Shown: positions 7,448-14,488 of the stretch, piece after piece
How the letters are laid out: each line of letters opens with the position of its first letter
How positions within the stretch are numbered: the first letter of the stretch is position 1
Assembly: GCA_947453015.1 (NCBI GenBank)
Contig: CANGFL010000002.1
Location: forward strand, 1 to 19,837
DNA: 19,837 nucleotides
Reading direction: 5' to 3'
Source: Oxalobacteraceae bacterium
Lineage (GTDB): Bacteria > Pseudomonadota > Gammaproteobacteria > Burkholderiales > Burkholderiaceae_D
Made by a program: the position numbers and the translations under genes
The notes under the pieces: model-generated
The model's input: the letters and a program-made list of their open reading frames with translations, nothing else
What the model was told of the DNA's origin: nothing
Databases searched by the model: none

Positions 7448-8086
7448 TTATGGTTGGGACAGCTGTACATACAAATGGTGGGTGAGTAACTGCTGCGCTT
7501 CACTCAGCGACGTCGTTACGCCTAAGGTTTTCATGTCGATAGTTTGCAAGCCGGCATAACCACAGGGATTGATCCACGAAAAAGGTTGAAGATCCATAGC
7601 CACATTTAGGGATACACCATGATAGGTGCAGCCATTACCTCGAATCTTCAAACCCAATGCGGCAATCTTTGCGCCTTGATGCTCGCCGTTCGCTACATAA
7701 ATACCGGGCGCGCCTGACTTGCGTTCACCGCTTAAATTATACGCCGCAAGCGTATCAATCACCGCTTGCTCGATACGGTTAACAAATTCGCGCGGCAGTA
7801 TTTTTTTTGCCTGTCGACGTAAATCGAACAGTAAGTAAATCACCGCCTGACCCGGCCCGTGATAGGTTACCTCACCGCCGCGATCGGTTTGTACGATGGG
7901 AATGTCATGGGCATCAATAATATGCGTTGGATCGGCGCCCAATCCCAAGGTGAAGACTGGGGGGTGCTCTACCATCCAAAGTTGATTCGCTGTCGTCGCA
8001 GTCCGTGCATCGGTAAAAGCACGCATAGCAGCAAAGGTGGTGTCGTAGGCTTCGTATCCGCGCTGCTCTGTCAGCGTATCTATCAT
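7448..8086 (-). CDS. lipB: Octanoyl-[acyl-carrier-protein]:protein octanoyltransferase LipB
   Basis: LipB transfers octanoate from acyl carrier protein to lysines of lipoyl domains, giving the substrate for LipA. The 212-residue product shows the family signatures [20 protein letters not shown] (69-88), the [20 protein letters not shown] region (138-157) with catalytic Lys140, and INPCGYAGL with the acyl-thioester Cys175. Both catalytic residues are therefore present. ATG 8086 is the first in frame and lies 5 bases after the ybeD stop, consistent with tight coupling. The N-terminus ([20 protein letters not shown]) aligns with the usual start of the fold. Confidence 0.97.
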   Translation of the reverse strand: MIDTLTEQRGYEAYDTTFAAMRAFTDARTATTANQLWMVEHPPVFTLGLGADPTHIIDAHDIPIVQTDRGGEVTYHGPGQAVIYLLFDLRRQAKKILPREFVNRIEQAVIDTLAAYNLSGERKSGAPGIYVANGEHQGAKIAALGLKIRGNGCTYHGVSLNVAMDLQPFSWINPCGYAGLQTIDMKTLGVTTSLSEAQQLLTHHLYVQLSQP

Positions 8087-8091
8087 GCGAT

Positions 8092-8361
8092 TTACAACAC
8101 CATTTTGACCATGGGGTGTGAGGATAAGGCGCGGTATAAATTATCGAGCTGTTCGCGACTGGTGGCGCGTACTGTCACGGTCAACGATAAGTAATTACCC
8201 TTCGTTGAGGGGCGCATCTCTAATTTACCGGCATGAAACTCCGGATCATGAGAGATCACTACATCCACCATTGTTTGGGCAAACGTATCCTGCATGGCAC
8301 CCATGATCTTGATAGGAAAATCGCAGGGATAGTCAATCAAACTATCAGCAGGATTCAGCAT
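8092..8361 (-). CDS. ybeD: YbeD/DUF493 (UPF0250) family protein
   Basis: The 89-residue product is a small ACT-like alpha/beta protein of the DUF493 family, almost always next to lipB. Recognisable parts are [14 protein letters not shown] near the N-terminus, [16 protein letters not shown] in the middle and [22 protein letters not shown] near the end. Its function is not established; a regulatory role linked to lipoate has been suggested because of its position. It sits 9 bases after dacA and 5 before lipB, so it is surely cotranscribed with both. Confidence 0.9.
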   Translation of the reverse strand: MLNPADSLIDYPCDFPIKIMGAMQDTFAQTMVDVVISHDPEFHAGKLEMRPSTKGNYLSLTVTVRATSREQLDNLYRALSSHPMVKMVL

Positions 8362-8370
8362 ACGGCAGTC

Positions 8371-9516
8371 CTAACGTTGAAATAGCAGCCTGATCGAATC
8401 GAGCCCCCGACCAATGATCGTCGCCTGATTCACTTGTTCCAGTGCTTGCAAAGGAATTTCATTCACTACCTTACCATCAGCCATCATTTTCAGTGTGCCT
8501 ACGCGACTGTATTGTGCAATCGGCGCAACCAAAGGATCGGTACGTACTACTACCGGTTTCAGTTTAGCGCTGGAGCCGCGCGGTAAGCTGACATACACAT
8601 CATGATCAAAACCCAGTTTGATTTCATTCTGCGAGCCTTTCCATACCGTAGGCGTTAAAACCGCCTGCTCTTTGGAATAAATTTTGAATGAATCAAAATT
8701 CAAAAAGCCCCAATTCAATAATTTTTGACTTTCTTGTGAGCGCACAGAATCTGAATCCGTGCCCAACACGACAGAAATCAGTCGCCGTTCATGATTGCCG
8801 CTGACGCGTTTAGCTGACGCAATTAAGCAATAACCTGCTGCTTGTGTATGACCGGTTTTCATCCCATCAACTGTAGGATCTAACCATAGCAAACGATTAC
8901 GATTCGGTTGGGTGATGCGGTTGTAGGTAAAATTCTTAGTTGAATAGATTTTGTAATACTCAGGAAAGTCGGTAATTAAGTGCGCTGCGAGTATCGATAA
9001 ATCACGCGCGGTTGAATAATTATTCGGATGCGGTAAACCATGCGGATTAGCGAAGCGTGTGTTTTTCATCCCCATGCGCTGCGCTTCACGATTCATCAGA
9101 TCAGCAAACGCTGCTTCGGTACCCGATACCGCTTCGGCGAGCGCAACGGCTGCATCGTTACCCGATTGCACAATCAAACCGTACAGCAGATCATTCACGC
9201 GTACAGCAGAATTTGGCTCAATAAACATTTTTGAGCTATCACCATCGACCTTCCAGGCATTCACTGACACATTAATGGTTTGATTCAGATCGAGTCGTTT
9301 TTCACGTACCGCAGAAAACGCAAGATATGCCGTCATGATTTTTGTCAGCGATGCGGGTTCTATGCGTTGATCAGGATCTTGTGCAGCTAAGACTTGATTG
9401 CTGCTGGCATCGAGCAGTAGCCATGAACGTGCTGCGATAGTGGGTGCCGGTAAATTTTGTGCAGCTGTCGCACCCAACATAAAAAAGGCAGCGCAGGCTA
9501 CGAGGAATTTTTTCAT
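8371..9516 (-). CDS. dacA: D-alanyl-D-alanine carboxypeptidase, PBP5/6 type
   Basis: DacA removes the terminal D-Ala from peptidoglycan pentapeptides at the periplasmic face. With the start at 9516 the product is 381 residues: a signal peptide (MKKFLVACAAFFMLGATAAQ), the S11 peptidase domain with all three motifs (SLTK 56-59, SGN 118-120, KTG 220-222), a beta-rich PBP5 C-terminal domain (about 275-360), and a closing amphipathic segment (IGRGLDSIRLLFQR) that would tether it to the membrane. The frame opens 54 bases earlier at 9570, but that would put 18 residues before a standard signal peptide, and a TATAAT lies within the extra stretch, so the internal ATG is preferred. ybeD follows after 9 bases. 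Confidence 0.95.
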   Translation of the reverse strand: MKKFLVACAAFFMLGATAAQNLPAPTIAARSWLLLDASSNQVLAAQDPDQRIEPASLTKIMTAYLAFSAVREKRLDLNQTINVSVNAWKVDGDSSKMFIEPNSAVRVNDLLYGLIVQSGNDAAVALAEAVSGTEAAFADLMNREAQRMGMKNTRFANPHGLPHPNNYSTARDLSILAAHLITDFPEYYKIYSTKNFTYNRITQPNRNRLLWLDPTVDGMKTGHTQAAGYCLIASAKRVSGNHERRLISVVLGTDSDSVRSQESQKLLNWGFLNFDSFKIYSKEQAVLTPTVWKGSQNEIKLGFDHDVYVSLPRGSSAKLKPVVVRTDPLVAPIAQYSRVGTLKMMADGKVVNEIPLQALEQVNQATIIGRGLDSIRLLFQR

Positions 9517-9556
9517 TCGAGAATTTTGAGTTGAATAAAGCAAAAAAGTAGTGCGA

Positions 9557-9562
9557 ATTATA
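9557..9562 (-). promoter_or_regulatory. Possible -10 box for dacA
   Basis: Read on the minus strand this is a perfect TATAAT, 40 bases before the dacA ATG at 9516 and just after the hydrolase stop. No good -35 hexamer is visible, so dacA may have its own weak or activator-dependent promoter. Confidence 0.4.
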
Positions 9563-9576
9563 ACGCTCACGGAAGG

Positions 9577-10200
9577 CTATGGGTGCCAGTAATCGATAAC
9601 GAGTTGCTTGATGTGGTGAAGCTTGCGATGAAAAAAATGGTCAGCACCAGGAATGACGATGACGGGTAAATCTTGCGGACGCGCCCAGTCGAGTACATCG
9701 CTTAAAGGAATGGTGTCATCGTGCTCGCCGTGAATGAGCAAGGTATCCGAAGGAACCGTAGGCATGGCCCACTTGCCAGCGGCACAGCCCACCAGCACCA
9801 GTCGTTGCGCAGGCTTTTCTAGCGCCGTTAGTCGTTGTTGTAATTGCGATTGCACAAACGTGCCAAATGAGAATCCAGCGAGTGCTATCGGCAATTCAGG
9901 ATACTGTGCTGACATGTGCGCATGTAGCAGAGCCATATCATCGGTTTCGCCCAGTCCGGCATCGTGTGTGCCACCCGATTGCCCTACCCCGCGAAAATTC
10001 ATGCGCACGCTGAGATAACCGACCGCGATAAAGGCGCGCGCTAAGGTCTGCACCACTTTGTTGTCCATCGTGCCGCCATACAGCGGGTGAGGATGAGCAA
10101 TCAGCGCGATGCCGCGTGGTGAGTTTTCTGGCTTATCGAGACGGCATTCCAGTGGGCCAGCGCTGCCGCTTAAGGTGAATTCTTGCGTTTGCGAATTCAT
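9577..10200 (-). CDS. Alpha/beta hydrolase (COG2945-like)
   Basis: The 207-residue product is a small cytoplasmic alpha/beta hydrolase. Visible features are the HPHPLYGGTMDNKVV oxyanion-side motif (36-50), FRGVGQSGG (69-77), nucleophile elbow GFSFGT (Ser111), the acid in HGEHDD (Asp161 or Asp162) and the histidine in GADHFFH (His188). The pattern is that of the COG2945 group, whose substrates are mostly unknown; no specific reaction can be assigned. ATG 10200 gives a normal N-terminus; an in-frame TTG at 10206 would overlap the ferredoxin stop. With ATG the gap to the ferredoxin gene is 2 bases, so the two are probably translated together. Confidence 0.88.
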   Translation of the reverse strand: MNSQTQEFTLSGSAGPLECRLDKPENSPRGIALIAHPHPLYGGTMDNKVVQTLARAFIAVGYLSVRMNFRGVGQSGGTHDAGLGETDDMALLHAHMSAQYPELPIALAGFSFGTFVQSQLQQRLTALEKPAQRLVLVGCAAGKWAMPTVPSDTLLIHGEHDDTIPLSDVLDWARPQDLPVIVIPGADHFFHRKLHHIKQLVIDYWHP

Positions 10201-10202
10201 GA

Positions 10203-10520
10203 TCAAATTTTCAAACGTTCAACGACCTTCCCGCCGACCAAGTGAGAATCAATGATTTCATCCACATCCTGTTGATCGACAAAGGTGTACCAAACACCTT
10301 CGGGATAAATCACCATTACAGGACCTTCTTCGCAGCGATCAAGACAACCCGCTTTATTCATGCGGACTTTGCCGTGGCCATTCATGTCGAGTGCTTTAAG
10401 TCGTTTTTTTGCATATTCTTGTATGCCTGCAGAGCCGCGATCATGGCAGCAAGTGCGGCCGTCCTCGCGCTGATTAATGCAGACAAATACGTGGTGTTGG
10501 TAGTAGGGCTGATCGCTCAT
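10203..10520 (-). CDS. Thioredoxin-like [2Fe-2S] ferredoxin
   Basis: The 105-residue product belongs to the shethna/thioredoxin-like 2Fe-2S ferredoxin family. The cluster cysteines are visible: HVFVC (Cys14), TCC (Cys24, Cys25), and GCLDRCEEGP (Cys59, Cys63), with the expected wide gap between the first and last pairs. It probably carries electrons or iron-sulfur clusters in the cytoplasm, but the partner cannot be told from sequence. Its position upstream of dacA and the lipoate genes on the same strand is suggestive because LipA needs clusters and electrons, but that link is only inference. The 116 bases before it contain no promoter I can defend. Confidence 0.9.
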   Translation of the reverse strand: MSDQPYYQHHVFVCINQREDGRTCCHDRGSAGIQEYAKKRLKALDMNGHGKVRMNKAGCLDRCEEGPVMVIYPEGVWYTFVDQQDVDEIIDSHLVGGKVVERLKI

Positions 10521-10636
10521 AATAGTAAAGCGTTTGAATTGAGTTTGAGTTAAGTGTGAGAGGTGAAAACGAGAGCTAATACGATAGCTAAAAACGAGAA
10601 TGAATCATCATACACTGACCGAAAGGTACTGCAGGA

Positions 10637-11842
10637 TTACTCTGCATGGCCATGCGTTTTATGTGTCAAGAACCAGAGTGCGAATAAGGGCCACGTCAGC
10701 GAAAGAAAATGTGCCGCGCCATTAAAGTTAAGGAATTTACCTTGTACCCATTCTTGCAGTGTCGCTAAAAAATAAGGATTAGCGGGCGCGATATTAATTA
10801 ACACCAAGCTCACACCTAAAGAAAAAATCGCAGCACGACGCTGTGCAACGGCAGGAGCGAATGACAATCCGCCGAGCATCACCAAACCCATCATCAAACC
10901 ACTCGCAGCGCTCGGAGTGAACCAACCAAATGCATCATCCGGGTCGAACAAAATCGCATGCGCTAATGTTTTGACCGTAATAGCAGAAGCCATCAACAGA
11001 AAAGCTAGCATCGCTTTGGGTGCTGTGTTTCGCGTCTGGCACAACAGCGTTAATACAGCGCCTGTCATGCCACACGCAGTGATGATGACTTCGGCGGGCA
11101 GATAGTGCTCAATACCTGCGCCTGCTTGTATCCATATCCATTGACCCAGATCGACAGGGCTTTCAAGTAAATCCGAGAACCAGCCTGAGATAGTCCCCAA
11201 CACTTGACCATGACCAAACAGATAAGGCTGCGGAAAAATTTGCGCCAAAGGCCATAGCGCAATCACTATCAGTCCCCTACTCGCTTGCTGCGAAAACCAT
11301 AAGCGGCGTAACGCTCGCAATTGACTTTGTTCCAGTATCGGCCGGCGTAGTAATTCACCGAGTAGTGCGCCAAGTATCGTTCCGAAGGTATTGGTCAGCA
11401 CATCTAAATTACTCGGTACACGCGAAGGCAAAAAACTTTGTACTGATTCCAGTAGTAGTGCTAGAAAAATTCCACTCAGGCTAGCCACCACGATAGCGGG
11501 TAGTGCGCGTAGCCGAGGATAAAGCGCGAGCACGGCGAGTAAACCCAGCGGGATGTAGCCGACCACATTGACGGTTAAATCAAATCCCGTCCAGTAGTGC
11601 GGCAAATGTTCGGTGAGATAAGACCAAGGCAATAATCCATTGTCATGCCAGCCCGAAAACGGATAGCAGCTCGCGTACACCACCAGCAGCGAGTAAAAAA
11701 CTAAGGCAACGCGCACCGACGCAGATGCTTTGCCGGTGATTTGCGTAACAGACTTTGGGTCACCGGAAAGCGGTGTTCTTAGAGCTGGCATGAGTGGCAG
11801 TGTATTTGAGTTTAGCCCGCTCGTCATCCGCGCATCATCCAT
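10637..11842 (-). CDS. VanZ-family multi-pass membrane protein
   Basis: The 401-residue product starts with about 40 soluble residues, followed by a VanZ-like domain (about 44-165): a first membrane helix with YASCYPFSGW, then FDLTVNVVGYIPLGLLAVL, a helix ending ALLLESVQSFLPSR and the VPSNLDVLTNTFGTILGALL segment that marks the family. About six further hydrophobic helices make up the C-terminal half, which is longer than the compact VanZ of glycopeptide-resistance clusters. There is no vanHAX here, so a resistance role should not be assumed; the function is unknown. It is head-to-head with birA (41 bases apart) and 116 bases upstream of the ferredoxin gene on the same strand. Confidence 0.85.
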   Translation of the reverse strand: MDDARMTSGLNSNTLPLMPALRTPLSGDPKSVTQITGKASASVRVALVFYSLLVVYASCYPFSGWHDNGLLPWSYLTEHLPHYWTGFDLTVNVVGYIPLGLLAVLALYPRLRALPAIVVASLSGIFLALLLESVQSFLPSRVPSNLDVLTNTFGTILGALLGELLRRPILEQSQLRALRRLWFSQQASRGLIVIALWPLAQIFPQPYLFGHGQVLGTISGWFSDLLESPVDLGQWIWIQAGAGIEHYLPAEVIITACGMTGAVLTLLCQTRNTAPKAMLAFLLMASAITVKTLAHAILFDPDDAFGWFTPSAASGLMMGLVMLGGLSFAPAVAQRRAAIFSLGVSLVLINIAPANPYFLATLQEWVQGKFLNFNGAAHFLSLTWPLFALWFLTHKTHGHAE

Positions 11843-11883
11843 AAGTCACCCCCACACCACCTCTAGCAGCAGCTACCGATACA

Positions 11884-12726
11884 ATGCGCGTCATGAGTAC
11901 GCCTTTGATTGCAGACCAAATATCCCGCCTGTTCGGTGCCGCTGCGCGCGACCTGAAGGTTGAGGTGCTGGCCACTACCCAGTCAACCAACGCCGATTTG
12001 CGTTCGCGTATTGCCGAGTTAAGCTCGCCGCTCTTGTTGGTTACCGAAAATCAGACCGCCGGGCGCGGGCGTGCCGGTCGCCGCTGGCATTCAGCGCCGG
12101 GCGATAGCCTGTGTTTTTCATTGGCTTGGCCGTTATCACTTCCTATCGATCGCATTACCGGCTTGCCGTTGGCGGCAGGTGTGGCGGTGGCTGATGCTTT
12201 GCATCGATCGGGCTGGGCAGTGCAACTGAAGTGGCCGAATGATTTGCTACTTAATTCGGCCAAGCTCGGTGGTTTGTTGATTGAGACAGTCTCGACAGCG
12301 CGCACAACAAACGATCACCGAGTGTGGGTTGTAATTGGTGTGGGTATTAACATTCATCCGAATCCGCAACGTGATGCAGCGATCGATTATCCAACGGCTT
12401 TTTTAAGTAACCAGCCGCTGGATAGAAATAATTTGCTAGCAAAAATTACTGATTCTTTATGTGCGATGTTAGTGGAGTTTGATCTGCATGGATTACGACC
12501 TTTTGTCGATCGCTGGCATGCGCTGCATGCGCATCAAAATCAGCAGGTCACACTGTATGAAAATGGCCAGCTATTGCATGAAGGCGTAGCACGCGGCATT
12601 AATGACAATGGATGCTTGCTGCTTGATACCGCAACTACTCAACGGATTATTTCGACCGGCGATGTGTCACTTCGATCGGCTTTACCTCATACAACAGCGG
12701 GAGTGACTCATGCAGCTGTTGATTGA
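11884..12726 (+). CDS. birA: Biotin-[acetyl-CoA-carboxylase] ligase BirA, ligase-only form
   Basis: BirA attaches biotin to the biotin carboxyl carrier protein of acetyl-CoA carboxylase through biotinoyl-AMP. The 280-residue product has TTQSTNADLRSR (31-42), the biotin/ATP loop GRGRAGRRWHS (60-70), KWPNDLLLNSAKLGG (116-130) with the catalytic lysine region, GVGINIHPN (152-160) and a C-terminal SH3-like domain ending STGDVSLR. The catalytic core begins about 26 residues in, so there is no room for the N-terminal winged-helix repressor domain of E. coli BirA; this form should not act as a biotin-operon repressor through that domain. The start may be ATG 11884 or ATG 11893. It overlaps coaX by 17 bases. 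Confidence 0.95.
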   Translation: MRVMSTPLIADQISRLFGAAARDLKVEVLATTQSTNADLRSRIAELSSPLLLVTENQTAGRGRAGRRWHSAPGDSLCFSLAWPLSLPIDRITGLPLAAGVAVADALHRSGWAVQLKWPNDLLLNSAKLGGLLIETVSTARTTNDHRVWVVIGVGINIHPNPQRDAAIDYPTAFLSNQPLDRNNLLAKITDSLCAMLVEFDLHGLRPFVDRWHALHAHQNQQVTLYENGQLLHEGVARGINDNGCLLLDTATTQRIISTGDVSLRSALPHTTAGVTHAAVD

Positions 12727-13459
12727 CGCTGGTAATACTCGCATTAAATGGGCGCTAACCGCCGCCGATCATGTCGTGGGTGAGTGGCATACGATGGGCA
12801 GCGTTGTGCACGCCGATCTGGAAAAATTAAAACACGCATGGTCAACACATACCATTCAGCGCGTATTAATTTCAAATGTGGCAGGTGATGCTGTCGCATC
12901 GCAGTTGAGAAAAATGTTAGTTGAGTTAACTGTGCCTGAGTCATCGCTGACATGGTTTCGTGCGCAAGCTGAGTGTGCTGGTGTGCGCAACGCCTATGCA
13001 CAGCCAACGCAACTCGGCAGTGATAGGTTCGCATCACTGATTGGGGCGCGTCATCGTTATGTCGGGCAGCGCTTGTTGGTGGTGACCTGCGGAACGGCGA
13101 CCACCATCGATGCATTGGAAGCGGATGGTACTTTTATCGGCGGCATGATTCTGCCGGGGCTAGCCACAATGGCCACTTCGCTAGCAGTTAACACCGCGTT
13201 GCTACCCGCCGTTGATAAGGCCGATAGAGCACGCGTGTTTGCTGATAACACGCATGACGCAATTATTAGTGGCTGCTTGTCAGCGCAGGTGGGCGCTATC
13301 ATGCATGCCTATGAGCAGCGCAGGGATCCGCCCGCTCGATGCGTGCTCTCTGGCGGCGCTGCGCAGTACCTTGGCCCGTATTTGCCGATGCCATTTGATG
13401 CCGTGGACAATTTGGTTTTGTTGGGCTTAGATGCCGCTGTTGGGGGAGTCTCTTACTAA
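12710..13459 (+). CDS. coaX: Type III pantothenate kinase
   Basis: CoaX phosphorylates pantothenate, the first step of coenzyme A synthesis; the type III enzymes are insensitive to CoA feedback and need a monovalent cation. The 249-residue product shows the ASKHA-fold motifs: LIDAGNTRIKWAL (4-16) with Asp6, GSDRFASLIGARH (103-115) with catalytic Asp105, VVTCGTATTIDAL (124-136) and GGMILPGLATM (144-154). The start ATG 12710 lies inside the birA 3' end, and the frame begins exactly where the conserved N-terminal beta strand is expected. The stop TAA shares one base with the ATG of the next gene (TAATG). Confidence 0.96.
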   Translation: MQLLIDAGNTRIKWALTAADHVVGEWHTMGSVVHADLEKLKHAWSTHTIQRVLISNVAGDAVASQLRKMLVELTVPESSLTWFRAQAECAGVRNAYAQPTQLGSDRFASLIGARHRYVGQRLLVVTCGTATTIDALEADGTFIGGMILPGLATMATSLAVNTALLPAVDKADRARVFADNTHDAIISGCLSAQVGAIMHAYEQRRDPPARCVLSGGAAQYLGPYLPMPFDAVDNLVLLGLDAAVGGVSY

Positions 13460-14103
13460 TGTTTAGATTGTTATTTTGGTCGCTATTGTTAGCCAATTTG
13501 GTGTTGCTCACTTTATTGCCAGGACCCTTACCCGGTACGGCAACGCTGGAGCCGCAACGGCTGTTGCAGCAAGTGCAGCCTGACAGCGTGAAGATACTTC
13601 CGAATTCACATACTAACGACACGGCGAAGCTAGCACCGCCCGCAGAGCCTTGCGTTGAAATGGGTGATTTCAGTGCGACGACGGCAGCAAAATTTGAGTC
13701 GCGGCTGGCCAAATTAAAACTTCCCTCACTGCCACTCAAACAACAAGTTCAATCCCCGCAGGCCAGCTTGGTATTCATTCCGCCGCAGTCGGATGAGGCC
13801 AGCGCCAATCGCCGCATCACCAAGTTGCGTGCGCTGGGCTTTACCGATGTGTCCGTGGTGAGAGAGCCACTCGCGCGACGCTGGGGTATTTCAGTGGGCT
13901 TGTTTACCAGCCCCGAACTGGCAGCAGCGCAATTAGAGAATTTGAAAAAAGCTGGTATTGCCGATGCCCGTATCGAAGAGCATCCGCTCAACTCGGCGCG
14001 TTTTTCCTATCAGTTAAAGGGTTATGCGAGCGAGGACAAGCCTGAGCTGAAAGCGCTGATTGCTGAGTTTTCGGGAGTCACGCTGCGCAGTTGCAAGCAC
14101 TAG
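13459..14103 (+). CDS. Small membrane-anchored SPOR-like protein
   Basis: The 214-residue product has an N-terminal hydrophobic helix (about 3-21, LLFWSLLLANLVLLTLL), a Pro/Gln-rich region with CVEMGDFS (one free cysteine), and a C-terminal region (about 98-180) with a SPOR-like pattern: SLVFIPPQSDEASANRRITKL, LGFTDVSVV, RRWGISVGLFTSPELAAAQL and AGIADARI. SPOR domains bind denuded glycan at division sites, so a periplasmic, membrane-tethered, septum-related role is plausible but unproven. The SPOR similarity is by pattern only. It is translationally coupled to coaX by a TAATG overlap, a linkage with no obvious metabolic reason. Its stop at 14103 converges with the small CWC gene. Confidence 0.8.
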   Translation: MFRLLFWSLLLANLVLLTLLPGPLPGTATLEPQRLLQQVQPDSVKILPNSHTNDTAKLAPPAEPCVEMGDFSATTAAKFESRLAKLKLPSLPLKQQVQSPQASLVFIPPQSDEASANRRITKLRALGFTDVSVVREPLARRWGISVGLFTSPELAAAQLENLKKAGIADARIEEHPLNSARFSYQLKGYASEDKPELKALIAEFSGVTLRSCKH

Positions 14104-14116
14104 CAGCGCGAGGCAA

Positions 14117-14308
14117 TTAGACTCCTGCGTCACTCTGGGCAATCGCTTTCAGGCATGCCGGGCAAAAGCAGGCATCGCCTGTCCCGCCTGCCTCAGTAAG
14201 AACGACGGTGGGAATCGGCGGCAGCTCCATGCACCAACATCGCTCACCTGCAGCTCCGTCGGTCATTGCACAGTGAAAGTCTTGTCCGCATTTCACGCAG
14301 GCGCTCAT
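14117..14308 (-). CDS. Small Cys-rich CWC protein
   Basis: The 63-residue product has eight cysteines (4, 7, 13, 24, 26, 47, 49, 52) in the order CVKC, C, CWC, CFCPAC. The CWC centre with following LPP and the final CFCPACL match the small Cys-rich CWC family of unknown function; the pattern predicts a zinc- or metal-binding mini-protein. The frame stays open to 14362, but a good GGAG lies 7 bases before the internal ATG at 14308 and the cysteine pattern begins there, so the short start is chosen. It is on the opposite strand to both neighbours: convergent with the SPOR-like gene, divergent from argB. Confidence 0.75.
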   Translation of the reverse strand: MSACVKCGQDFHCAMTDGAAGERCWCMELPPIPTVVLTEAGGTGDACFCPACLKAIAQSDAGV

Positions 14309-14488
14309 CAAGTATCTCCGGTGTTGGTCTCGTTCAGTGGTCGTGGGGTGGCGGTTGTGCACCCAAAGCGCGCTTTTTAGGAGCGGCTCAGTAACAGCCA
14401 GTCACCATCATTTCATAAGACGCGAACGCGATCCAGTTTAGCTGTAAAATCCCGCGCTATTCCCACCTTCACTTCGATAGCCACCGCA
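14309..14488. promoter_or_regulatory. Divergent control region between CWC gene and argB
   Basis: These 180 bases must hold the promoters of both genes. On the minus strand GGAG (14316-14319) is the CWC Shine-Dalgarno. On the plus strand a TAAAAT (14445-14450) lies 38 bases before the argB ATG, without a recognisable -35. A 12-bp perfect palindrome, AAAGCGCGCTTT, spans 14365-14376, and CGCGAACGCG lies at 14421-14430; either might be a protein site. I do not see an arginine box pair I could defend. Confidence 0.4.

Noticed and set aside
10563..10775. 70-residue plus-strand frame between the ferredoxin and VanZ genes
   Set aside because: Half overlaps the VanZ 3' end in antisense, the product has no domain, and no Shine-Dalgarno precedes it. 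The gap itself (10521-10636) shows no defensible promoter or structure.
14365..14376. 12-bp palindrome AAAGCGCGCTTT followed by TT as a terminator
   Set aside because: A palindrome with no spacer gives only a 4-bp stem with a 4-base loop; too weak for termination and not at a gene end. It was kept only as a possible protein site.
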